From an uncultured Prevotella sp. (GTDB taxonomy: Bacteria; Bacteroidota; Bacteroidia; Bacteroidales; Bacteroidaceae), in contig CAJOHP010000061.1 in the NCBI GenBank assembly GCA_905234355.1, forward strand, positions 1 to 11,285: a stretch of 11,285 bases of DNA. The letters run 5' to 3'. Below the pieces are notes generated by a model. That model was given only the letters and a program-made list of their open reading frames with translations, did no database searches and was not told the DNA's origin. Positions within the stretch are counted from its first letter, which is position 1, and every line of letters begins with the position of its first letter. The position numbers and the translations under genes are program-made. This document shows positions 6,723 through 11,285 of the stretch, in pieces.

Positions 6723-8261
6723 ATGCCATTAGCAATGAAAAAACGCAGCAGCAGTCTTGCTGAAAATGCTACAACCAAGCCCAGCGACGAGTACAACCAT
6801 GTGCTGAAGTACACGGGCATCTTTGGTGGTGTGCAGGGCCTGAACATCCTGGTGGGCCTTGTGCGCAACAAGGTCATTGCTGCCCTTTTAGGTCCTGGTG
6901 GCATGGGGCTGGCCTCGCTGTTCAACACGGCGGTGAACTTCATGTCGCAGGCTACTAACTTCGGCATCTCCTTCAGTGCCGTCCGTCACATCTCCGAGCT
7001 GTTCGACCAGGGCGATGCCGAGCGCGTGAGTCACTTCGTCAAGGTGGTCAGGGCATGGTCGCTGCTGACGGCCGTGCTGGGTGCCTTTGTGTGTATGGCG
7101 CTGGGACCGCTGCTGAGTGACTACACCTTCTCCTGGGGCGACCATACCGTACACTTTGTCCTGCTGGCTCCTGCCGTGGCGCTCATGGCCATAGCCGGTG
7201 GCGAGACGGCCATACTCAAAGGAACACGCCAGCTGCGCCCTCTCGCCACGATACAGGTGTGGAACGTGCTGCTGTCGCTTGTCATCAGCGTGCCACTCTA
7301 CTACTTCTTCAGGCAGACCGCCATCGTGCCCGTCATCATTCTCATGGCCCTTGTGTCCATGGTGCTCACCATACGCCACTCCTATCGTCTCTACCCCCTG
7401 CAGATGAGCGGGGCCAGGGGTGTGCTGGGAGAGGGCATGGAGATGATACGCTTGGGTGTGGCCTTCGTCCTTGCCGGCATCCTGGGCAGCGGTGCCGAGA
7501 TGCTGGTGCGCAGCTACCTCAATGTGGTGGGCAATCTCGATGTGGTGGGACTCTACAATGCCGGCTTCGTGCTCACCGTGTCCTACGGCGGCATGGTCTT
7601 CTCGGCCATGGAGACCGACTATTTTCCCCGTGTCTCGGCGGTGGGCCGCAACAGGAGGAAGATGCGACAGACGGTCAACCGCCAGATAGAGGTGTCGCTG
7701 CTCATTGTCTCGCCCATGCTTGTGGGGCTCATCGTGTTCATGCCCATCATCATCCCCCTGTTCTTCACCGGCGAGTTCCTTCCGGTCGTGGGCATGGCCC
7801 AGGTGGCCGTCTTTGCCATGTATCTCAAAGCCGTCAGCCTGCCCATCAGCTATCTTACGCTGGCCCGGGGCGACTCGGCTGCATATCTGGCCATCGAGGC
7901 CGTCGACGACGTGCTCCTTGTGGTGTTTATGATTGTGGGCTACAGCCAGTGGCAGCTGTTCGGCACGGGGTTGGCCCTGTGTGCCTCCTATCTCGTCGAC
8001 CTCATCATCATCTACGTCTTCACCTACCTGCGATATGGGTTCCACATGTCGCAGATGGCCGTGCAGTACATGGCCATACAGCTCCCCCTCGGACTGGCGG
8101 CCTACGTGGTGACCTTTGCCGACAATCCCCTCATCTACTGGTCTATAGGCTGCCTGACGTGCTTCGTCAGTCTCATTGCCTCATTCCATATCCTGCAGCA
8201 GAAGACGTCGCTGTGGAGCGAGCTAGTGGAAAAACTAAAGAACAAGATAAGACATGATTAA
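6723..8261 (+). CDS. Wzx-like polysaccharide flippase (MOP superfamily)
   Basis: A 512-aa polytopic membrane protein with roughly a dozen hydrophobic segments spread over its length, the size usual for Wzx/O-antigen translocases. After a hydrophilic N-terminus comes LKYTGIFGGVQGLNILVGLV, then LLGPGGMGLASLFNTAVNFM, the glycine-rich loop common in flippases of the polysaccharide transport branch of the MOP exporters. Its inferred role is to move undecaprenyl-linked oligosaccharide from the cytoplasmic to the periplasmic face. Two ATGs are possible, 6723 and 6735; the second (MKKRSSSLAE) leaves more leader after the predicted promoter and may be the true start. The stop overlaps the next GT2 gene by 8 bp. 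A MATE-type drug exporter is less likely given four flanking glycosyltransferases. No polymerase (Wzy) gene is visible in the window. Confidence 0.87.
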   Translation: MPLAMKKRSSSLAENATTKPSDEYNHVLKYTGIFGGVQGLNILVGLVRNKVIAALLGPGGMGLASLFNTAVNFMSQATNFGISFSAVRHISELFDQGDAERVSHFVKVVRAWSLLTAVLGAFVCMALGPLLSDYTFSWGDHTVHFVLLAPAVALMAIAGGETAILKGTRQLRPLATIQVWNVLLSLVISVPLYYFFRQTAIVPVIILMALVSMVLTIRHSYRLYPLQMSGARGVLGEGMEMIRLGVAFVLAGILGSGAEMLVRSYLNVVGNLDVVGLYNAGFVLTVSYGGMVFSAMETDYFPRVSAVGRNRRKMRQTVNRQIEVSLLIVSPMLVGLIVFMPIIIPLFFTGEFLPVVGMAQVAVFAMYLKAVSLPISYLTLARGDSAAYLAIEAVDDVLLVVFMIVGYSQWQLFGTGLALCASYLVDLIIIYVFTYLRYGFHMSQMAVQYMAIQLPLGLAAYVVTFADNPLIYWSIGCLTCFVSLIASFHILQQKTSLWSELVEKLKNKIRHD

Positions 8262-9246
8262 AGTATCTGTGCTCGTAGCTGTTCACAATGCTGAGCCCTT
8301 CTTGAAGGAGTGTCTCGACTCGCTCGTCGGTCAGAGTCTGGCAGACATACAGATTATCTGTGTGGACGATGCCTCTACCGATGGCTCACAGGCCATTTTA
8401 GAGGGCTATCGACGGCGTGACAGCCGCATAGAGGTGATTCGCACAGAGATCAACGTGGGCATGGCCAAGGCACGCAATATGGCGCTGCAACATGCTAAAG
8501 GCGAGTATGTATGCATGCTCGACTCCGATGACTGGTATTCGCCTGACGCGATGGAGCAGGCCGTGGCCGTCTTTGCGCAGCATCCAGAGACCGACTGCGT
8601 GCTGTTCCGCTTTGTGCTTGCTTATCCGCAGCAGCAGGGCTACCGCTGTGAGGACTACCCCTCTGAGTCTTTCGTAGTGATGGGGGGAGCCGAAGCATGC
8701 CGCAAAAGTCTCACATGGCTGATTCATGGTATCTATATGGTGAGGACTGACATACACCGGAAATTCCCTTACGATGATTCTGCATTGCTCTACAGCGACG
8801 AGAATACCACCAGGATACACTATCTGCATTCGCGTGAAGTGCGCTGTTGCGACGGTGTCTATTACTATAGGCAGCACGGCCAGTCGGAGACTCATAAGGT
8901 GACGGTCAGGAGGTTTGATAAGCTGAAGGCTAGAGAGAGTCTTGTCGCGCAGTTAGATGCCTATGGGTGCTCTGCCGACATCCATCGGCAGTTGGTCAAC
9001 ATGCTGTGGCTCGACGTGGTCGATCTGTGCATGTTTCTCTACGTCCACCATGCAGCACTCTCTCCAGAAGAGCAACGCTACGGACTGAGCGAGCTGCACC
9101 GCGTGTGGCAGACCATCGACCGCTCGCAGCTCCTGCCCAAGACCACGCGCAAGCTGGGCTACATGCCCATGCCACGGTGGTGGCTCTTCCGGCTGGAAGA
9201 GTGGGTCTACTTCACACTCAGGGGATTGCTTGGCAAGAATGAGTGA
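8254..9246 (+). CDS. Glycosyltransferase family 2
   Basis: A 330-aa GT2 enzyme. MIKVSVLVAVHNAEPFLKEC begins the GT-A fold, CVDDASTDGS (36-45) carries the donor-binding acidic pair, NVGMAKARNMALQHAKGEYV (67-86) is the core motif and MLDSDDW (88-94) holds the DxD. An acidic stretch YSDENTT in the middle may carry the catalytic base, in place of the ED seen in the other two GT2 proteins here. The C-terminal third has aromatic and hydrophobic patches (WLDVVDLCMFLYVHHAA and the WWLFRLEEWVYF segment) that could associate with the membrane. The ATG lies inside the last codons of the flippase gene (8-bp overlap), implying coupled translation and a shared pathway. Donor and acceptor are unknown. Confidence 0.92.
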   Translation: MIKVSVLVAVHNAEPFLKECLDSLVGQSLADIQIICVDDASTDGSQAILEGYRRRDSRIEVIRTEINVGMAKARNMALQHAKGEYVCMLDSDDWYSPDAMEQAVAVFAQHPETDCVLFRFVLAYPQQQGYRCEDYPSESFVVMGGAEACRKSLTWLIHGIYMVRTDIHRKFPYDDSALLYSDENTTRIHYLHSREVRCCDGVYYYRQHGQSETHKVTVRRFDKLKARESLVAQLDAYGCSADIHRQLVNMLWLDVVDLCMFLYVHHAALSPEEQRYGLSELHRVWQTIDRSQLLPKTTRKLGYMPMPRWWLFRLEEWVYFTLRGLLGKNE

Positions 9247-9301
9247 GCGGGTGTGAAGACCGCGGTAAGTACATTCATAAAAACTTCAATATTTCTTCGT
9301 A

Positions 9302-10489
9302 ATGATAAAAGATTTCAATTTCTACGCTCCCACACGTGTGGTCTTCGGCCGACAGTCGGAAGAACAGCTGCCACAGTTGCTTGGCGACTATGGCGCTACG
9401 CGCGTACTTATATTATATGGTGGGGGCTCGGCTCGCCGCTCCGGACTGCTTGACAAAGTAGAGCAGATGCTCACTCAGGCAGCCATCCCCTATGTCATGC
9501 TTGGCGGTGTGGTGCCCAACCCGCTGCTGTCCAAGGTCGAGGAAGGCATCGCGCTGTGCCGTAGTGAGCATGCCGACTTCATCCTCGCTGTAGGCGGCGG
9601 CAGCGTCATCGACACGGCCAAGGCCATAGGCTACGGCGTGGGCTACGACGGGCCCGTATGGGACTTCTGGGAAGGCAAGGCTGTGCCGCAGTCGTGCCTG
9701 CCCATCGGTGTGGTGCTCACCATACCGGCCGCCGGCAGCGAGATGTCGAGCAGCACTGTCATCACCCGAGACGAGGACCTGAACAAGCGTGGCTTCAACA
9801 GCGACCTGTGCCGCTGCCGCTTCTGCATCATGAACCCTGAGCGCACCTACACCCTGCCGGCCTATCAGACGGCGGCCGGAGCAGCCGACATTATGATGCA
9901 CACCATGGAGCGCTACTTCTCCAAGTATGAAGACATGACGCTCACCGACGCCATCAGCGAGGCCCTGCTGCGCACTGTGAAAGACTGCACCCTGCAGGTG
10001 CTGCAGCACCCCGATGACTACCGACTGCGCGCACAGATTATGTGGGCCGGCTCGCTGGCACACAACGACCTCACCGAGTGCGGCACCGAGAAAGATTTTG
10101 CCACCCACCGGCTGGAGCACGAGCTGAGCGCGCTCTTCGGCGTCACACACGGCGCCGGACTTGCTGCTATGTGGGGCTCATGGGCACGCTATGTCATGCC
10201 CGGGCATGTGGCCAGGTTTGTGCAGTTTGCCGTCAACGTGATGGGCGTGGCCAACGACTTCGCACATCCCGAGCTGACCGCCATGAGAGGTATTGAGGCC
10301 ATGGAAGACTTCTACGCCCGCATCGGCATGCCCACAAGCATCAGCCAGCTCATAGGACGCAAGGCCACTGACGACGAGATACGCATCATGGCAGACAAGT
10401 GCTCGCGTGGCAACACCATCCATGTGGGAGCCATGGAGCTCATAGGCAAGGACGATATGGAAAAGATCTATCGCATGGCAAACACCTAA
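9302..10489 (+). CDS. Iron-containing alcohol dehydrogenase, YqhD/butanol dehydrogenase type
   Basis: A 395-aa group III metal-dependent alcohol dehydrogenase, predicted to interconvert aldehydes and alcohols with NADP(H). The start MIKDFNFYAPTRVVFG is typical of BdhA/YqhD. GGGS at 40-43 and GGGSVIDTAKAI (98-109) form the dinucleotide-binding site. Predicted metal ligands are D196 and H200 (in AADIMMHTMERY), H269 (ATHRLEH) and H283 (GVTHGAGLA). They lie at the same spacing as D194/H198/H267/H281 of E. coli YqhD, so the enzyme should be active. It is cytoplasmic, probably a reductase for small or reactive aldehydes; the substrate cannot be read from sequence. It follows the GT2 gene after 55 bp, in which no convincing -7 box was found, so read-through from the glycan operon is possible. 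The sigma factor gene starts 11 bp after its stop. Confidence 0.94.
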   Translation: MIKDFNFYAPTRVVFGRQSEEQLPQLLGDYGATRVLILYGGGSARRSGLLDKVEQMLTQAAIPYVMLGGVVPNPLLSKVEEGIALCRSEHADFILAVGGGSVIDTAKAIGYGVGYDGPVWDFWEGKAVPQSCLPIGVVLTIPAAGSEMSSSTVITRDEDLNKRGFNSDLCRCRFCIMNPERTYTLPAYQTAAGAADIMMHTMERYFSKYEDMTLTDAISEALLRTVKDCTLQVLQHPDDYRLRAQIMWAGSLAHNDLTECGTEKDFATHRLEHELSALFGVTHGAGLAAMWGSWARYVMPGHVARFVQFAVNVMGVANDFAHPELTAMRGIEAMEDFYARIGMPTSISQLIGRKATDDEIRIMADKCSRGNTIHVGAMELIGKDDMEKIYRMANT

Positions 10490-10500
10490 AGCAAACCATT

Positions 10501-11181
10501 ATGGACAACAACCGACTGAACAACTATCTCGACGAGATAGGTGCGGGCGCACTGCTCACCGCTGAAGAAGAATGCGCGCTCTCTGCACAGATAAGAAAAG
10601 GCAGTGCGCGGGCACTCAACAAACTGGTAGAGGCCAACCTGCGCCTCGTCGTTTCCATAGCCCGGCAGTATCAGGGACAGGGCCTGTCTATGGACGACCT
10701 GGTCAGCGAGGGCAACCTGGGACTCATGAAGGCGGCAGCCAAATACGACGGCGAGCGCGGCCTGCGCTTTGCCGGCTATGCCGTCGTATTCATACGCCGT
10801 GCCATAGAGAAGGCCGTCAGGAGAGAGAGCAGCGAGCAGCGAGTGGAGAGCGGACACGACGGCCAGACACGGTCGGTCGACGCTCCCTTGGGAGCGAAAC
10901 CCAACATCAGCCTGCTCAGCGTGCTGGCCGACGGCAATGCCCCTCAGGCCGACGAGCGCACTTACAGCCAGGCGGCCGAAAAGGCTGTCGAACAGGCTCT
11001 GGGCTGTCTCAACGAGCGAGAGGGTAGGGTGGTGGCCGCCTATTTCGGCATAGACCAGGAGCACCAGACCATGCAGGAGATAGCCGAGGACATGGGACTC
11101 AAGCGCGAAAGGGTGCGACAGATACGCGACCGTGCCGTGCGGCGCATGCGGAAAGTCTATCCCGCTTTACTCCGCAGCTGA
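10501..11181 (+). CDS. Short sigma-70 family factor lacking region 3.0-3.1
   Basis: A 226-aa RpoD-like sigma factor. Residues 5-30 (RLNNYLDEIGAGALLTAEEE) match the end of region 1.2. Residues 33-108 form region 2, including LVEANLRLVVSIARQYQGQG and EGNLGLMKAAAKYD. Residues 125-151 (SVDAPL...SLLSVLADGNAPQAD) match region 3.2, and 160-219 form region 4 with the helix-turn-helix MQEIAEDMGLKRERVRQIRD. Compared with the roughly 286-aa Bacteroidetes RpoD, which I recall from memory, the 3.0-3.1 domain is missing and replaced by a 16-residue linker (109-124). In region 2.3-2.4, FAGYAVVFIRRAI has Val-Phe where housekeeping sigma has Trp-Trp. It is therefore probably an alternative sigma factor with altered promoter use rather than RpoD. 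The ATG at 10501, 11 bp after the dehydrogenase stop, gives the family N-terminus; a longer frame from 10399 overlaps that gene. No anti-sigma gene is adjacent in view. Confidence 0.88.
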   Translation: MDNNRLNNYLDEIGAGALLTAEEECALSAQIRKGSARALNKLVEANLRLVVSIARQYQGQGLSMDDLVSEGNLGLMKAAAKYDGERGLRFAGYAVVFIRRAIEKAVRRESSEQRVESGHDGQTRSVDAPLGAKPNISLLSVLADGNAPQADERTYSQAAEKAVEQALGCLNEREGRVVAAYFGIDQEHQTMQEIAEDMGLKRERVRQIRDRAVRRMRKVYPALLRS

Positions 11182-11186
11182 GCATT

Positions 11187-11283
11187 TACCCCCTAAACGA
11201 CCCCCGTCTACCCCCTAGACGCACATCAGCTACCCCCTAGCCGGCACTCCGCTACCCCCTAAACGCGGGTCGTTTAGGGGGTA
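11187..11283. repeat. Array of TACCCCCTA on an exact 22-bp period, last copy inverted
   Basis: TACCCCCTA begins at 11187, 11209, 11231 and 11253. Its reverse complement TAGGGGGTA begins at 11275, on the same 22-bp register. The 13-nt spacers differ from one another, so only the 9-mer is strictly repeated. The array begins 5 bp after the sigma factor stop, and the window ends just after the fifth copy, so it may continue. No function is known to me. Confidence 0.9.
11253..11283 (+). terminator. 13-bp GC-rich hairpin after the sigma factor gene, possible terminator
   Basis: TACCCCCTAAACG (11253-11265) and CGTTTAGGGGGTA (11271-11283) are perfect complements with a 5-nt loop CGGGT. The hairpin is 71 bp after the sigma stop and could terminate the operon. 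Whether a U-tract follows cannot be seen because the window ends 2 bp later. Confidence 0.5.
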
Positions 11284-11285
11284 AA

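Larger units (their letters stand above)
11185..11285. repeat. 19-bp perfect inverted repeats bounding a 101-bp unit
   Basis: TTTACCCCCTAAACGACCC (11185-11203) is the exact reverse complement of positions 11267-11285, the last bases of the window. The inverted repeat may extend further to the right. It encloses 63 bp holding three of the TACCCCCTA copies. It may be a palindromic repeat unit, a small non-autonomous element or a long stem. Confidence 0.8.

Noticed and set aside
6888..8045. A 385-codon open frame on the minus strand opposite the flippase gene
   Set aside because: Its translation is rich in His, Gln, Gly and charged residues with no domain or membrane pattern, as expected of an antisense shadow of a GC-rich gene. 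The plus-strand flippase frame explains the region.
7259..8257. A 332-codon plus-strand frame overlapping the flippase
   Set aside because: Its composition is dominated by Arg, His, Pro and Gly from a shifted frame; the flippase frame is the one with membrane helices.
9247..9301. Possible promoter before the alcohol dehydrogenase (TATTTCTT near 9292)
   Set aside because: It does not match TAnnTTTG and has no TTTG at a suitable distance, so it is too weak to list.
9413..10150. A 245-codon minus-strand frame opposite the alcohol dehydrogenase
   Set aside because: There are no recognisable motifs, and it is fully covered by a dehydrogenase with all four metal ligands in place.
11187..11283. 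Possible CRISPR array at the right edge
   Set aside because: The repeat is 9 bp and the spacers 13 nt, far too short, the last copy is inverted, and no cas gene is in view.

Overview
The window reads as chromosomal DNA of a Bacteroidetes bacterium, most likely a Prevotellaceae-type genome of fairly high GC content (the taxon is inferred). The basis is threefold. Several genes are preceded by the Bacteroidetes -33/-7 promoter (TTTG, about 19 bp, TAnnTTTG). Clear Shine-Dalgarno sequences are mostly absent. The set rpmB-rpmG-DUF4295 is a Bacteroidetes hallmark. No tRNA, rRNA, CRISPR array or transposase gene was seen, and no stretch over 300 bp lacks a gene (the longest, 2661-2902, is a 242-bp divergent promoter region).

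Layout. (1) 1-2660, minus strand: two ABC exporter half-transporters in tandem. The first-transcribed subunit is complete; the second runs off the left edge after its membrane part. The complete subunit has Asp for the catalytic Glu and Gln for the switch His, which points to a heterodimeric exporter with one degenerate ATP site. (2) 2903-3594, plus strand: ribosomal proteins L28 and L33 and the small DUF4295 protein (probably bL38), ending at a 33-bp perfect hairpin that also closes the convergent operon. (3) 3690-6660, minus strand: three glycosyltransferases (GT2, GT2, GT-B/GT4-like) with overlapping ends, forming one translationally coupled operon. (4) 6723-9246, plus strand, divergent from (3): a Wzx-like polysaccharide flippase and a fourth glycosyltransferase (GT2), overlapping by 8 bp. 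Blocks 3 and 4 together look like a small surface-glycan assembly locus: glycosyltransferases build a lipid-linked repeat unit and the flippase moves it across the inner membrane. (5) 9302-11181, plus strand: an iron-containing alcohol dehydrogenase of the YqhD/BdhA type, then a short sigma-70-family factor 11 bp downstream.

Two things stand out. The sigma factor (226 aa) keeps regions 2, 3.2 and 4, but the region 3.0-3.1 domain is replaced by a short low-complexity linker, and the tryptophan dyad of region 2 is changed to Val-Phe. Immediately after it is an array of the 9-mer TACCCCCTA, four direct copies on an exact 22-bp period, with a fifth, inverted copy on the same register. The array can form two competing hairpins, and its ends are 19-bp perfect inverted repeats reaching the window edge.
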